Source of the DNA: Bradyrhizobium sp. SZCCT0231
GTDB taxonomy: Bacteria; Pseudomonadota; Alphaproteobacteria; Rhizobiales; Xanthobacteraceae
DNA: 64,000 nucleotides
Direction of reading: 5' to 3'
NCBI RefSeq assembly: GCF_018130245.1
Contig: NZ_JAFCKP010000011.1
Location: forward strand, 62,001-126,000
This document shows, piece after piece, positions 8,772 through 18,762 of this stretch. Numbering within the stretch: the stretch's first letter is position 1; each line of letters opens with the position of its first letter. Both the position numbers and the translations under genes were made by a program. The notes under the pieces were generated by a model. It ran no database searches. It saw nothing but the letters and a program-made list of their open reading frames with translations, and had not been told where the DNA came from.

Positions 8772-8780
8772 GTTGCAAGA

Positions 8781-9209
8781 CATCAGCCGGCCTGTAAGCC
8801 GGGTTCTGTAGGGCACCGTCCGCTTGCGCGAACGATACGTGACGGCCATTCCTCTGGGACCGTGTTTGCACATGGTCTCGAGCAACCTACCCGGACGGCG
8901 GGCCTGACATCGCCCCGCGGCGTTATCGCTTTCACGAACAGCCCGCTACGCCGTCCCTATTCGGTTTTGCTCCCGGTGGGGTTTGCCATGCCGGCTCCGT
9001 TGCCGGAACCGCGGTGCGCTCTTACCGCACCTTTTCACCCTTACCTCGCCGAAGCCCCGAAGGGCGAAGGCGGGCGGTTCGTTCTCTGTGGCACTTTCCC
9101 TGGGGTCACCCCCGCCGGACGTTATCCGGCACCGCATGTCAAGGGAGCCCGGACTTTCCTCCCCGGCGGCCTTTCGGCACCTGCCGGAGCGGCCGTCCGG
9201 CCGACTGAC
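8781..9209 (-). ncRNA. rnpB: RNase P RNA, bacterial type A
   Basis: The minus strand reads as the catalytic RNA of ribonuclease P, which matures tRNA 5' ends. Recognisable conserved pieces in order are GGGGAGGAAAGTCCGGGCTC (9145-9164 region), GACCCCAGGGAAAGTGCC, GGTAAGAGCGCACCGC, GGTAGGTTGCTCGAG, CAGAGGAATGGCCGTCACG and ACAGAACCCGGCTTACAG near the 3' end. The P1 helix pairs GTCAGTCGGCC (9199-9209) with GGCCGGCTGA (8781-8790 region), which fixes both ends to within a few nucleotides. The length of about 429 nt fits alphaproteobacteria. ORFs overlapping this interval are spurious. Confidence 0.95.
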
Positions 9210-9357
9210 GGCTTACGCATGGGCATTTGTGACGGTTTCGTCAAGCCGATATCGCGACGCACGCTCCGCCCGAAATAATTTATCCTGAAGATGTCGTTTG
9301 GTGCGTGTCCCGTTCGACTGGATGTCGGCGAGCGAGCCGAACAACAGGAGTGAAGCA

Positions 9358-9711
9358 ATGCAATATCTGCTGATGATCTACCAGAACGAGGTCGAGTACG
9401 CGAAGAACGACGCGGCGACCAGCCAGAAGATGCTGGCCGAATACCAGGCCTTCACGCAATCCATCATCCAGAGCGGCAACTTCAAGGCCGGCGACCGCCT
9501 GCAGCCGACCACCACCGCAACGACCGTGCGTGTGCGCGAGGGCAAGACGCTGACGACCGATGGTCCGTTCGCGGAAACACGCGAGCAGCTCGGCGGTTAC
9601 TACCTGGTCGAGGCGAAGGATCTCAACGAGGCCATCGGGATCGCGGCGCGGATTCCCAGCGCACGGATCGGCTCGATCGAGGTGCGTCCGATCTGGGTGT
9701 ATGAGAAGTGA
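9358..9711 (+). CDS. YCII-related DGPF-domain protein
   Basis: A 117-residue ferredoxin-like-fold protein of the YCII/DGPF family. It contains the name-giving DGPF motif (TTDGPFAETREQLGGYYLV) at about residue 63 and the usual C-terminus (GSIEVRPIWVYEK). Such proteins are encoded next to ECF42 sigma factors, as here, and are thought to take part in their signalling; the mechanism is unsettled. AACAGGAGTGAAGCA before ATG 9358 decides the start, although the frame is open from 9298. Confidence 0.88.
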   Translation: MQYLLMIYQNEVEYAKNDAATSQKMLAEYQAFTQSIIQSGNFKAGDRLQPTTTATTVRVREGKTLTTDGPFAETREQLGGYYLVEAKDLNEAIGIAARIPSARIGSIEVRPIWVYEK

Positions 9712-9725
9712 CGGCTCTCACCTTC

Positions 9726-9766
9726 GCCATTCCGGGATGCGCCGCAAGGCGCAGGCCCGGAATGAC
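9726..9766. repeat. Short palindromic repeat, 'CATTCCGGG...CCCGGAATGAC' type
   Basis: A 41-bp hairpin-forming unit (CATTCCGGGATGCGCC / GGCGCAGGCCCGGAATG) between the DGPF gene and the sigma factor gene. It is a minimal copy of the family at 8603-8702. Confidence 0.7.
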
Positions 9767-9788
9767 GAGAGGGGAGTGATCGCGTGGC

Positions 9789-11021
9789 ATGACCTCTGGC
9801 GAGATCGACAAAATCTTCCGTGACGAGGCGGGGCGGGCGCTGGCCACGCTGATCCGTCTCGTCGGCGATTTCGATCTCGCCGAGGACGCGCTCCAGGATG
9901 CTTTTGCCGTCGCGCTGGAGCGCTGGCCGGCATGTGAGGTCCCCGACAGTCCACGCGCCTGGCTGGTCAATGTCGCCAAGCACAAGGCGATCGACCGCAT
10001 CCGCCGCCAGGCTGTCTTCCGCGGCAAGCAGCAGGTGCTGGTGCATGAGCTCGAACTGAACGCGCTGGGCCCCGACGAGCCGCCGGCAACGCTCGACGAC
10101 GACATGCTGCGGCTGATCTTCACCTGCTGCCATCCCGCGTTCGCGCCCGAGGTGCAGGTCGCGCTGACGCTGCGCACCGTCTGTGGACTGTCGACGGCGC
10201 AGGTCGCACGCGCCTTCCTCGTCGGCGAGGAGGCGATGGCGCAGCGGCTCGTCCGCGCCAAGCAGAAGATCCGGCTTGCCGGCATCCCCTATGAGGTGCC
10301 CGAGCGCGAGGCGCTGGCGCCGCGGCTCGATGGCGTGCTCGCCGTGATCTATCTCGTCTTCACCGAGGGCTACGTCGCGACCGATGGTACGGACCTGATG
10401 CGGCCTGATCTTGCAGCCGAGGCCATCCGGCTTGGCCGGCTGCTGGACCGGCTGATGCCCGATCGTGCCGGCATCAAGGGCCTGCTGGCGTTGATGCTGC
10501 TGCACGACGCGCGCCGCGCCGGGCGCGAGACACCGGCCGGCGACATCGTGCTGCTCGAAGAGCAGGACCGCTCGCTGTGGGATCGCGCGCAGATCGACGA
10601 GGGCCTGCGTCTGGTGGAGGACGCGCTGCGCGTGCCGGGCCGGCCGCAGCCCTATGCGGTGCAGGCCGCGATCGCGGCGCTGCATGCGCGCGCGCCGAGC
10701 TTCGAGGAGACCGATTGGCCGCAGATTGCGGGGCTCTACCAGGTGCTGTTGCGTATCAGCCCTTCGCCGGTGATCGAGCTCAATCACGCCGCGGCGGTAT
10801 CGATGGTCGATGGGCCGGCACGAGCGCTCGATCTCGTCGATGCGATCACCGCGCGCGGCGGGCTTCGCGGCTATGAGCTGTTGCCCGCCGTGCGCGCGGA
10901 TTTGTTGCGGCGGCTCGGCAGGACGGAGGAGGCGCGCGAGGCCTATCGTGCGGCGACGGAAGCGACGCAGCTCGAGCCGTTGCGGCGGCTCTATGCGCGA
11001 CGAGTGAGGGAGATGGGGTAG
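9789..11021 (+). CDS. ECF42-type RNA polymerase sigma factor with C-terminal extension
   Basis: A 410-residue protein. The N-terminal ~170 residues carry ECF sigma regions 2 ([21 protein letters not shown]) and 4 ([30 protein letters not shown]). The C-terminal ~240 residues form the TPR-like extension (DUF6596 type) found in ECF42 sigma factors, which lack a classical anti-sigma factor. The start is ATG 9789. The DGPF partner lies 77 nt upstream. ECF42 members have been tied to oxidative or antibiotic stress in some bacteria; the trigger here is unknown. Confidence 0.9.
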   Translation: MTSGEIDKIFRDEAGRALATLIRLVGDFDLAEDALQDAFAVALERWPACEVPDSPRAWLVNVAKHKAIDRIRRQAVFRGKQQVLVHELELNALGPDEPPATLDDDMLRLIFTCCHPAFAPEVQVALTLRTVCGLSTAQVARAFLVGEEAMAQRLVRAKQKIRLAGIPYEVPEREALAPRLDGVLAVIYLVFTEGYVATDGTDLMRPDLAAEAIRLGRLLDRLMPDRAGIKGLLALMLLHDARRAGRETPAGDIVLLEEQDRSLWDRAQIDEGLRLVEDALRVPGRPQPYAVQAAIAALHARAPSFEETDWPQIAGLYQVLLRISPSPVIELNHAAAVSMVDGPARALDLVDAITARGGLRGYELLPAVRADLLRRLGRTEEAREAYRAATEATQLEPLRRLYARRVREMG

Positions 11022-11025
11022 GGCT

Positions 11026-11168
11026 CTCGTGCCCCGGACGCAGCGCAGCGCGTCCGGCGATGCGAAGCATCGTCCGGTGCGGTGCGCTGCAGAGCCGGGG
11101 CCCATCCCGCAGCGGGTCGTATCGCCGAATGGGTCCCGGCTCGCGCTTCGCGCGTCCGGGACACGAGA
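11026..11168. repeat. Palindromic intergenic repeat, 'TCTCGTGCCCCGGACGC' family
   Basis: The ends are TCTCGTGCCCCGGACGC and GCGTCCGGGACACGAGA, with inner GAGCCGGGGCCCAT / ATGGGTCCCGGCTC. The element separates the convergent sigma factor and amidase genes. Further copies are at 21686-21831, 23077-23204 and 49851-49979. Confidence 0.8.
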
Positions 11169-11189
11169 CTGAACTGCGCGGCTACGCCC

Positions 11190-12083
11190 TCATTTCGACG
11201 CCACCGTCGTCCCTTCCGCCGGCAAGCTCGCCAGCAGCGCCTGCAATGTCGACAGCGTCGAATGATCCGCGACACCATCGAGCCGTGCCGGACGGAAATG
11301 GCGCTGGAAGGCGGTGACGACCTCCATCGTCGCAGCGTCGTATTTGCCGTTCAGGGGCACGCCATAGCCGTACCTTGCGAGCGCCTGCTGCATGCTCAGC
11401 ACCGCGTCGCTGATGGTGCCGAGCATCAGGGTCTCGCCTCGAACGATCGGCGCGGGCGTCACCCAGTGACCGACGCCGGAATTGGCCAGCGAATGCCATG
11501 GAAATTTTTCGCCGGGATCCTTCTTGCGCGCGGGCGCGACGTCGGAATGGCCGAGCACCCGGTGCGCAGGTACCTTGCGGCGGAGCACGATGCCGCGGCA
11601 CAGCGCGATCACGGCGGCGATCTGGCGCAGCGGAAACTCGGGATAGCCCCAGTCATGGCCGCGATTGATGATCTCGATGCCGATCGAGCAGGAGTTGATG
11701 TCGTCCTCGCCGGCCCAGGAGGAGACGCCCGCATGCCAGGCACGCTTGGCCTCGGGCACGCATTGCACGATGCGGCCGTCCTCCAGCACGACATAATGCG
11801 CCGAGACTTCGGTGCCGGCCGTGCAGAGGCGCGCCAGCGCGCCCTCGACATCGGGCATGCCGGTGTAGTGCAGCACGATCATGTCCGGCTGCCGTCCCTT
11901 GCTGCGCTCGCCATGATTGGGCGAGGGGATGATGTCCGAGACGATCGAGGAATCGGGCTCGAACGTCCGCAGGCTCGCCACGGTCTTGGGAACCGGGAGA
12001 ACACGGTGACGCTTCGAATCAGATCCAGACGGCGTGGACGAACCGGAGGGCATGAGCAGCTCGAACGGACGGAGATGGGGCAA
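11190..12083 (-). CDS. AmpD-like N-acetylmuramoyl-L-alanine amidase with peptidoglycan-binding domain
   Basis: A 297-residue protein with an Amidase_2 domain (about residues 50-215). Zinc ligands and catalytic residues are visible in MIVLHYTG and HRVLGHSDVAPARKKDPG. A C-terminal PG_binding_1 repeat follows (LSMQQALARYGYGVPLNGKYD...). It should cleave the amide between MurNAc (or anhydroMurNAc) and the stem peptide, in wall recycling or remodelling. No signal peptide is obvious, favouring a cytoplasmic recycling role. The first ~45 residues are Ser/Pro-rich and the start is uncertain (12083 or 12053). Confidence 0.82.
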   Translation of the reverse strand: MPHLRPFELLMPSGSSTPSGSDSKRHRVLPVPKTVASLRTFEPDSSIVSDIIPSPNHGERSKGRQPDMIVLHYTGMPDVEGALARLCTAGTEVSAHYVVLEDGRIVQCVPEAKRAWHAGVSSWAGEDDINSCSIGIEIINRGHDWGYPEFPLRQIAAVIALCRGIVLRRKVPAHRVLGHSDVAPARKKDPGEKFPWHSLANSGVGHWVTPAPIVRGETLMLGTISDAVLSMQQALARYGYGVPLNGKYDAATMEVVTAFQRHFRPARLDGVADHSTLSTLQALLASLPAEGTTVASK

Positions 12084-12492
12084 GCCCTTCTCTTTACTAT
12101 TCCTTTACCCTCCACCGCGCGCAATCGCGCGGCGCGGTTAATGGATGCATTTTGGTGATGTGTGTGGATGAAGCATCACCCCCTCGTCACCTTTTCCACT
12201 TGTCATGAGCCGAGCAACGCTTTCTTAACGCTAAGGGCCGTTACTGAGGGATGAAGAGCCGACCCGCGTCCGGAGGCGGCCAAAGCGTATTTTGGCTCGA
12301 AATCCCATGGCTGCCCGACAAATTCCACTGGGAACACTGGGTTTGTGGCCCGGGACGACCAGGCTCGGTAACCATGCAGGACAGAGGCTTTGTCGTGGAA
12401 CCGCCGCGACGCGCAATGATTCGAGGCGTTATGGGCTTGTTCGACCGCGATCTCGCTTGGACGTCAGGCTGGGCGGTCGGCAGGCGTCGCGC
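12084..12492. other. Divergent intergenic region ahead of the dcw cluster
   Basis: About 400 nt between the amidase and rsmH. It should hold the dcw promoter but no convincing -35/-10 pair stands out. CTTAACGCTAAG at about 12223-12234 contains one TTAAC, a half site of the CtrA type. No mraZ gene lies upstream of rsmH, although mraZ usually opens dcw clusters. The only coding candidate is the 81-codon ORF at 12251-12496. Confidence 0.5.
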
Positions 12493-12496
12493 ATGA
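12251..12496 (+). CDS. Possible 81-residue upstream ORF overlapping the rsmH start
   Basis: The ORF reads [19 protein letters not shown]... and its TGA overlaps the rsmH ATG as ATGA, the usual coupling architecture of this cluster. GAGGG abuts its ATG with almost no spacer, so initiation would be poor. By eye about 60% of third positions are G/C, lower than neighbouring genes, and I recognise no family. It is either a small coupled protein, a translated leader, or chance. Confidence 0.3.
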   Translation: MKSRPASGGGQSVFWLEIPWLPDKFHWEHWVCGPGRPGSVTMQDRGFVVEPPRRAMIRGVMGLFDRDLAWTSGWAVGRRRA

Positions 12497-13482
12497 GCTC
12501 GGCTCCGCATATCCCCGTTCTTGGCCGTGAGGCCATCGCGCATCTGGCCCCGCGGGAGGGCGGCGTCTACGTCGACGCCACTTTTGGTGCCGGCGGCTAT
12601 AGCCGCGCGATCCTGGAGGTGCCGGGAACCCGACTCATCGCCATCGATCGCGACCGCACCGCGATTGCCGGCGGTGCCGAGCTGGTCGAACGCTCCGCGG
12701 GCCGGCTGACGCTGATCGAGGACCGCTTCTCCAACCTTGCCGAGGTCTGCGCGGCGCAGGGCGTCGATGGCGTTGACGGCGTCGTGATGGATGTCGGCGT
12801 GTCCTCGATGCAGCTCGACCAGGCCGGCCGCGGCTTCTCCTTCCGTCTCGACGGTCCGCTCGACATGCGGATGGGGCAGACAGGCCCGACTGCCGCGGAC
12901 GTCGTCGCGCGCGCCTCCGAAGGCGATCTCGCCGACATCATCTATCTCTTCGGCGAGGAGCGGCATTCGCGCCGCATCGCCCGCGCCATCGTGGCGGACC
13001 GGCAGGAAACCCCGTTCACGACCACGCGCGCGCTCGCCGATCTCGTCGGCAGGGTCGTTCGATCGAAGCCCGGCGACATTCACCCGGCGACGCGGACGTT
13101 CCAGGCGCTGCGCATCTTCGTCAACGAAGAGCTCGAGGAACTCCAGACGGCGCTCGTTGCGGCCGAGCGCGTGCTCAAGCCCGGCGGCCGCCTCGTCGTC
13201 GTCTCGTTCCATTCGCTGGAAGACCGCATCGTCAAGAATTTCCTCTCCGAGCGGTCCAAGACCGGCGGCGGTTCGCGGCATCTGCCGGAAGTCGCGCAAA
13301 GTCCGCCGAGCTTCCAGCTGCTGACGCGGCGGCCGGTCGTCGCCGGCGAAGACGAAGTTGCGCATAATCCGCGCGCGCGCTCGGCAAAGCTGCGCGCCGC
13401 CGAGCGCACCTCGGCGCCGGCACATGAGACCGACGAGGCATCATCCTGGCCGAAACTCTCCGACGTGATGAGGGGCGGCTAG
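12493..13482 (+). CDS. rsmH: 16S rRNA (cytosine-1402-N4)-methyltransferase RsmH
   Basis: A 329-residue MraW-family enzyme that methylates N4 of C1402 in the ribosomal P site. The N-terminus [10 protein letters not shown] and the SAM-binding loop [16 protein letters not shown] are diagnostic, as are [21 protein letters not shown] and the C-terminal [14 protein letters not shown]. The frame is open upstream to 12292, but the family's conserved start is ATG 12493. It is the first dcw gene; ftsL begins 3 nt after its stop. Confidence 0.95.
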   Translation: MSSAPHIPVLGREAIAHLAPREGGVYVDATFGAGGYSRAILEVPGTRLIAIDRDRTAIAGGAELVERSAGRLTLIEDRFSNLAEVCAAQGVDGVDGVVMDVGVSSMQLDQAGRGFSFRLDGPLDMRMGQTGPTAADVVARASEGDLADIIYLFGEERHSRRIARAIVADRQETPFTTTRALADLVGRVVRSKPGDIHPATRTFQALRIFVNEELEELQTALVAAERVLKPGGRLVVVSFHSLEDRIVKNFLSERSKTGGGSRHLPEVAQSPPSFQLLTRRPVVAGEDEVAHNPRARSAKLRAAERTSAPAHETDEASSWPKLSDVMRGG

Positions 13483-13485
13483 CGC

Positions 13486-13878
13486 ATGCGCATCATCCAC
13501 CTCCTCGTCATCGGTGCGCTGATCTTCGCGGCGGCCCATGTCTACCGGATCAAGATGGACTCCACGGCGCGCACCGAGAAGGTGCTGCGGCTGCATGCGG
13601 AGATCCGCGAGCAGCGCGATGCGATCGCCTCGCTGCGCGCCGAATGGGCCAAGCTCGATGCGCCCTTGCGCCTGCAAGGGCTGTCCGACCGGCATCTGTC
13701 GCTGAAGCCGGTCAACGGCACGCAATATGATTCGCTGAAGAACCTGCCGGAGCGTCCGCCGCGGATGTTCAAGCCGGGCGAGCCCGATCCGATCGGGGCC
13801 ATGCTCAAGACCATCGAAGCCGCGAGCGACCCCGACACGGTGACGGGCTCCGTATCTCAGCCCGAGGACAAGCAATGA
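13486..13878 (+). CDS. ftsL: Cell division protein FtsL (alphaproteobacterial type)
   Basis: A 130-residue bitopic membrane protein: a very short cytoplasmic end, one helix (IIHLLVIGALIFAAAHVYRI), then a periplasmic coiled coil (about residues 28-60, KVLRLHAEIREQRDAIASLRAEW) and a proline-rich tail. Size, topology and position between rsmH and ftsI identify FtsL, which bridges FtsQ/FtsB to FtsI/FtsW. The sequence itself is poorly conserved. Its stop overlaps the ftsI start (ATGA at 13875-13878). Confidence 0.85.
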   Translation: MRIIHLLVIGALIFAAAHVYRIKMDSTARTEKVLRLHAEIREQRDAIASLRAEWAKLDAPLRLQGLSDRHLSLKPVNGTQYDSLKNLPERPPRMFKPGEPDPIGAMLKTIEAASDPDTVTGSVSQPEDKQ

Positions 13879-15629
13879 GCCCGGCGACGCCTGCAAGACC
13901 AACCGAAAAGTCGACCGAGCCTTGGCGGCAGCGGCTGATCCGAAGCCTGCTGTACGGGCGCAACGTCGATCGCGCCGCGAAGGCGCGCGCGCGCGTCGGC
14001 CTCGCGATGCTCGCCTTCGCTTCGGTCTACGCCCTGATCGGCGGGCGGCTCGTGATGTTTGCGATCGGTGCCGACGCCCACAGCGCGCGCCGCGCCGCGG
14101 CGCAGGAGGTGGTTGCGACCGCGCGGCCCGACATCGTCGACCGCAACGGCGCGATCCTTGCGACCGACGTCAAGGCGGCGAGCCTGTTCGGCGAGCCGCG
14201 CCGCATCATCGACAAGGACGAGGCGATCGAGCTGCTGACCGCGACCATTCCCGACCTCGACGAGGCTGAGGTGCGCGAGCGCCTGAAGTCGCGCAAGGGC
14301 TTCGCCTGGCTCAAGCGCGAGGTCACGCCGGCGCAGCAGCAGGCCATTCACAAGCTCGGCATTCCCGGCATCGGCTTCCTGCGCGAGAACAAGCGCGTCT
14401 ATCCGACCGGCAACGAGGTCGCCCATCTCATCGGGCTCGTCAACATCGACAACCAGGGCATCGCCGGCCTCGAGAAGTGGCTCGACAACCAGGGGCTCGC
14501 CGATCTCCATCGCGCCGGCTTTGCCACCGACCGGCTGCAAAAGCCGATCGAGCTCTCGGTCGATCTGCGCGTCGAGCATGCGCTGCGCGACGAGCTCTTG
14601 AAGGCCAAGGACAAGTTCCACGCCAAGGCCGCCTCCGGCATCGTCTCCAACGTCAAGACCGGCGAGATCGTGGCGATGGTCTCGCTTCCGGACTTCGATC
14701 CCAACAATCCGAAGGAAGCGCACGACCCCGACCGCATCAACCGCCTGACCACCGGCGTCTACGAGATGGGCTCGACCTTCAAGGCGTTCACGCTGGCGAT
14801 GGCGCTCGATTCCGGCAAGATCAATCTGAACTCGTCGTGGGATGCGCGCGGAAACCTGCATTATGGCAAGTTCACCATCCATGACAGCCACCCGCTCGGG
14901 CGCTTCATCAACACCAAGGAAGTGTTCACCTTCTCCTCCAACATCGGCGCGGCGCGGATCGCGCTCAGCCAGGGCGTCGACGCGCACAAGGCGTTCCTCG
15001 CCAAGATGGGCCAGCTGACGCGGCTGCGCACCGAATTGCCGGAGAGCGCGGCGCCGCTGATCCCGCGCCGCTGGGGCGAATTGAACACGGTCACCATCGC
15101 GTTCGGCCAGGGCATGTCGGTGGCACCGCTGCAGGCGGTGATGGGCATCAACGCGCTGGTGAACGGCGGCTATCTGATTCCGCCGACCTTCATGAAGCGC
15201 AGCGAATCCGAAGCGGCCGCGATGGCCAAGCGTGTCGTCAAGACCGAGACCAGCGACAAGATGCGGTTCCTGATGCGGCTCAACGCCGAGATCGGCACCG
15301 CGAAGACGGCCGACGTCAAGGGCTACTACGTCGGCGGCAAGACCGGAACGTCCGAGAAGGTCATCAACGGCCGCTATGCCAAGAAGCGCGTGCTCAACTC
15401 CTTCACCGCCATCATGCCCTGCGACGATCCGAAATATCAGATCCTGATCATGCTGGATGAGCCTCAGGCGATACCCGAGACGAAGGGTTTCATCACCTCG
15501 GGCTGGAACGCGGTGCCGACCGGCGGCAAGGTGATCGAGCGGATCGCGCCGCTTCTGGGCGTCGAGCCACGGTTCGACCTGCCGCCGTCCGAGCGCCTTA
15601 TTCTTGCAGCATCCAGGACAACCCAGTAA
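13875..15629 (+). CDS. ftsI: Septal peptidoglycan transpeptidase FtsI (PBP3)
   Basis: A 584-residue class B penicillin-binding protein: one N-terminal membrane anchor (about residues 38-58), a pedestal domain, and a transpeptidase domain. Active-site motifs are in order: STFK with the nucleophilic serine near residue 299, SSN near 354, and KTGTS near 488. It cross-links septal peptidoglycan and partners FtsW, FtsL and FtsQ. ATGA overlap with ftsL indicates translational coupling. An 84-nt gap precedes murE. Confidence 0.95.
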   Translation: MSPATPARPTEKSTEPWRQRLIRSLLYGRNVDRAAKARARVGLAMLAFASVYALIGGRLVMFAIGADAHSARRAAAQEVVATARPDIVDRNGAILATDVKAASLFGEPRRIIDKDEAIELLTATIPDLDEAEVRERLKSRKGFAWLKREVTPAQQQAIHKLGIPGIGFLRENKRVYPTGNEVAHLIGLVNIDNQGIAGLEKWLDNQGLADLHRAGFATDRLQKPIELSVDLRVEHALRDELLKAKDKFHAKAASGIVSNVKTGEIVAMVSLPDFDPNNPKEAHDPDRINRLTTGVYEMGSTFKAFTLAMALDSGKINLNSSWDARGNLHYGKFTIHDSHPLGRFINTKEVFTFSSNIGAARIALSQGVDAHKAFLAKMGQLTRLRTELPESAAPLIPRRWGELNTVTIAFGQGMSVAPLQAVMGINALVNGGYLIPPTFMKRSESEAAAMAKRVVKTETSDKMRFLMRLNAEIGTAKTADVKGYYVGGKTGTSEKVINGRYAKKRVLNSFTAIMPCDDPKYQILIMLDEPQAIPETKGFITSGWNAVPTGGKVIERIAPLLGVEPRFDLPPSERLILAASRTTQ

Positions 15630-15713
15630 TCAACCGGGTGGGCCATCGCCGGTGCTGAGTCGGGATTTCCTTGGGGATTCGGCTTTCCGGCAGGGCATGT
15701 CGACTGGAAGACC

Positions 15714-17186
15714 ATGAAGCTGCGCGACCTCTTGGGTCAGGATGTTCTGGGCAATGATGCCGCGATCGAGCCCGCCGTTGCGGCGCTCGACGTCAGCGGC
15801 GTTGCGCTCGACAGCCGCGTGGTCAAGCCGGGCGATCTCTTCTTTGCGCTGTCAGGCAGCAAGACCGACGGCGCCCGCTTCATCGATGCTGCGGTTGGCG
15901 CGGGCGCGGTGGCGGTCGTCGGCGACCATGCGCCGGCGATCTGCAACGTGCCGTTCATCGCGGTTGCCAATCCGCGCCGCGCGCTGGCGCTGGCCGCGGC
16001 AAGATTCTTCCCGGCGCAGCCCGCGACGATCGCCGCGGTCACCGGGACCAGCGGCAAGACCTCGGTCGCCGCCTTCACGCGCCAGATCTGGGAGCGGCTG
16101 GGGCATGCGTCCGCCAGCATCGGCACCATCGGTCTCGTTTCGCAAAGGCGCACCGTCTATGGCTCGCTGACGACGCCGGATCCGATCGCGCTGCACCGGC
16201 AGCTCGATGAGATCGCGCGCGAAGGCGTCACGCATCTCGCCTTCGAGGCCTCCTCGCACGGGCTCGACCAGTATCGCCTCGACGGCGTGCGCATCTCGGC
16301 TGGCGGCTTCACCAATCTCTCGCGCGACCATATGGATTACCATCCGACCGTTGCACATTATCTCGCGGCCAAGCTCCGCCTGTTCCGCGAGCTGGTGCCG
16401 CCGGGCGGCGCCGCAGTGATCTCGGCCGATCATGACTGCTCGGCGGAAGCAATCGATGCGGCGAAGTCGCGCGGCCTGCGCGTCATGGCGGTGGGCCGCA
16501 ACGGCGATGGAGCAGGCGAGGGCATCCGCCTCACGGAGGCCGTGGTCGAAGGCTTCTCGCAAAAGCTCGCGGTCGAACATCGCGGCAAGGGTTACGCGAT
16601 CCGGCTGCCGCTGGTCGGCGAATTCCAGATCGAGAACGCGCTGGTATCGGCCGGCCTTGCCATCGGCACCGGCAGCGACGCTGCAAACGTGTTCGCAAGC
16701 CTCGAACATCTCGAAGGCGCCAAGGGCCGGCTCGAGCGCGTCGGCGAGCGCAACGGCGCGCCGATCTTCGTCGACTACGCGCACAAGCCCGATGCGCTGG
16801 CGAAAGCGCTACAGGCGCTGCGGCCTTATGCCAAGCGCAGGCTGGTCGTCGTGTTCGGCGCCGGCGGCGACCGCGATGCCGGCAAGCGTCCGATCATGGG
16901 CGAGATCGCGGCCGAGAATGCCGACGGCGTCATCGTCACCGACGACAATCCGCGCAGCGAGAAGCCGGAAGCGATCCGCGCCGCGATCCTCGCCACCGCG
17001 AAGGGCGCCCGCGAGATCGGCGACCGCGCCGCTGCGATCCGCGCGGCGATCGAGGAGCTGGAAGACGGCGATGCGCTGCTCATCGCCGGCAAGGGGCATG
17101 AGACCGGACAGATCGTCGGCGGCGAGGTGCTGCCTTTCAGTGATCACGAGGCGGTTGCCGCCGCACTAGCGTCGAGGGTTGCATGA
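15714..17186 (+). CDS. murE: UDP-MurNAc-tripeptide synthetase MurE (meso-DAP adding)
   Basis: A 490-residue cytoplasmic Mur ligase that adds the third stem residue to UDP-MurNAc-L-Ala-D-Glu using ATP. The P-loop [11 protein letters not shown] lies near residue 112. The central domain has [16 protein letters not shown], and the C-terminal domain has [15 protein letters not shown]. The DNPR motif marks specificity for meso-diaminopimelate, as expected in a Gram-negative. The ATG overlaps no neighbour; the stop overlaps murF (ATGA, 17183-17186). Confidence 0.95.
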   Translation: MKLRDLLGQDVLGNDAAIEPAVAALDVSGVALDSRVVKPGDLFFALSGSKTDGARFIDAAVGAGAVAVVGDHAPAICNVPFIAVANPRRALALAAARFFPAQPATIAAVTGTSGKTSVAAFTRQIWERLGHASASIGTIGLVSQRRTVYGSLTTPDPIALHRQLDEIAREGVTHLAFEASSHGLDQYRLDGVRISAGGFTNLSRDHMDYHPTVAHYLAAKLRLFRELVPPGGAAVISADHDCSAEAIDAAKSRGLRVMAVGRNGDGAGEGIRLTEAVVEGFSQKLAVEHRGKGYAIRLPLVGEFQIENALVSAGLAIGTGSDAANVFASLEHLEGAKGRLERVGERNGAPIFVDYAHKPDALAKALQALRPYAKRRLVVVFGAGGDRDAGKRPIMGEIAAENADGVIVTDDNPRSEKPEAIRAAILATAKGAREIGDRAAAIRAAIEELEDGDALLIAGKGHETGQIVGGEVLPFSDHEAVAAALASRVA

Positions 17187-18565
17187 GCGCGCCACTATGG
17201 ACGGTTGCCGAGGTCGCGCGTGCGCTTGGCGTTGCCGGATCGTTCCCGGATACGCCAATCGATTTCGTCACCCAGGACAGCCGCCTGGTGAAGCCGGGCA
17301 GCCTGTTCGTCGCGCTCAGCGGCACGCCGAGCGGCGGCTTCGTCTCGGCCTTCGCCAGCGCGCGCGACGGCTGGGAGTTCGCCGACAAGGCGGCGGCTTC
17401 GGGCGCGGTCGCGATGATCGTGCCGCATGAGATCGCGGGCATCCGCATTCCCCAGATCGTCGTCAAGGACACGCTGATCGACGGCCTCTGGGGACTCGCG
17501 CGCGCCGCACGCACGCGCTTCAATGGGCCGGTGATCGGCCTCACCGGCAGCGCCGGCAAGACCAGCACCAAGGAATTCCTCGCCGCCTATCCGAACGCCT
17601 ATGCGAGCCCCTCGAGCTTCAACAATTTCTGGGGCGTGCCGCTGACGCTGTGCAACGCGAAGCCGAACGCGAGCCTCTGGGTCGTCGAGATGGGCATGAA
17701 CCAGCAAGGCGAGATCGCGCGGCTCAGCGAACTCACGCGGCCGACCGTCGCGCTCGTCGTCAACGTCCAGCCGGTGCATCTGGAAAAGCTCGGCTCGCTC
17801 GACGCCATCAGGCGCGAGAAGGTGTCGATCGCGCTCGGCCTGCCCGAGGACGGGGTGCTGGTGCTGCCCGCCGGGATCAAGGCGCCGGAATGGAAAGGCA
17901 AGGTCGTGCGCTTCGGCGGCGAGCATGCCGAGGTGCACGAGGTCGCGCACGCGCCCCACGGCGAGAGCTGGCAGATCGTGGCCGCGATCGGCAAGAAGGA
18001 GATCGCCTTCAGCCTCACCCCTGGCGCGCCGCACCGGGTGCACAATGCGCTGGCCGCGCTCGCCTCCGTTCATGCTGCGCATCTCGACGTCGCGACCCTC
18101 GCGATCAAGCTCGACCGGGTCGGCATCATGACCGGACGCGGCGTCGAGCAGGCGATCGGCGGCGTCACCGTGATCGACGACAGCTTCAACGGCAATCCGG
18201 CCAGCGTTGCTGCTGCGCTGCAAAGCCTGCAGGCGCGCCACGTGACCGGCGGCCGGCGTATCGCGGTGCTCGGCGACATGCTCGAGCTGGGCGATGATGC
18301 GCCAGACTATCACACCGGCCTCGCCAGGCATCTCGACGGCATCGACGGGGTCTACTGCGTCGGCCCCCTGATGCGCCACCTCTTCGACGTGCTGCCATCG
18401 GGCAAGGGCCTCGGCTGGCACGATGATCCCGCCACGCTGAAGCCGAGCGAGGTCGCGAGCCTGCTGAAGGCAGGCGACGTCGTGGTTGTCAAGGGCAGCA
18501 AGAAGATGTTCTGGGTCAACAAGTTTGTGCCGGGCCTGGTGGCCGCCTTGCAGGCAAAGGCGTAA
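17183..18565 (+). CDS. murF: UDP-MurNAc-pentapeptide synthetase MurF
   Basis: A 460-residue Mur ligase that adds D-Ala-D-Ala to UDP-MurNAc-tripeptide with ATP. The ATP loop GLTGSAGKTSTKEFLA lies near residue 115, and VVEMGMNQQGEIARL and VIDDSFNGNPASV are family blocks. The N-terminal uridine-binding region includes DSRLVKPGSLFVAL. Translation is coupled to murE by a 4-nt overlap. It is followed by a 197-nt gap with a short repetitive ORF before mraY. Confidence 0.95.
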   Translation: MSAPLWTVAEVARALGVAGSFPDTPIDFVTQDSRLVKPGSLFVALSGTPSGGFVSAFASARDGWEFADKAAASGAVAMIVPHEIAGIRIPQIVVKDTLIDGLWGLARAARTRFNGPVIGLTGSAGKTSTKEFLAAYPNAYASPSSFNNFWGVPLTLCNAKPNASLWVVEMGMNQQGEIARLSELTRPTVALVVNVQPVHLEKLGSLDAIRREKVSIALGLPEDGVLVLPAGIKAPEWKGKVVRFGGEHAEVHEVAHAPHGESWQIVAAIGKKEIAFSLTPGAPHRVHNALAALASVHAAHLDVATLAIKLDRVGIMTGRGVEQAIGGVTVIDDSFNGNPASVAAALQSLQARHVTGGRRIAVLGDMLELGDDAPDYHTGLARHLDGIDGVYCVGPLMRHLFDVLPSGKGLGWHDDPATLKPSEVASLLKAGDVVVVKGSKKMFWVNKFVPGLVAALQAKA

Positions 18566-18662
18566 ACTGCTTGGAAGGCGCTGTTCCCGAATCCCATCCT
18601 TTGCGGCGGAAGCCGTCCGTTTCCCCCGAGGTCGCGCCCGACCCGATGATGAAGACCAGCGA

Positions 18663-18752
18663 ATGCGCGTGAGGCACATTGAGGCCAAAACAAAGGCCAG
18701 GAACAAGGCCAAAGCTGCGTGTGCAAAGGCAGCGTGCGCAAAGGCGCCATAG
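18663..18752 (+). CDS. Possible 29-residue Lys/Ala-rich peptide between murF and mraY
   Basis: The ORF MRVRHIEAKTKARNKAKAAC ends in a repeated AKAACAKA unit encoded by a 15-bp tandem repeat (18717-18731 and 18732-18746, two mismatches). No strong ribosome-binding site is present, so it may be untranslated. Its stop lies 10 nt before mraY, a position suiting a leader ORF. Confidence 0.25.
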   Translation: MRVRHIEAKTKARNKAKAACAKAACAKAP

Positions 18753-18762
18753 GACCGTCTGA

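Noticed and set aside
8862-9288. Several ORFs between 8860 and 9290
   Set aside because: They overlap the RNase P RNA gene and have no coding homology that I recognise.
12330-12355. TGGGAACACTGGGTTTGTGG as MraZ-box repeats upstream of rsmH
   Set aside because: MraZ boxes repeat at a 10-bp period; these TGG(G) units are 9 and 8 bp apart and mraZ is not next to them.
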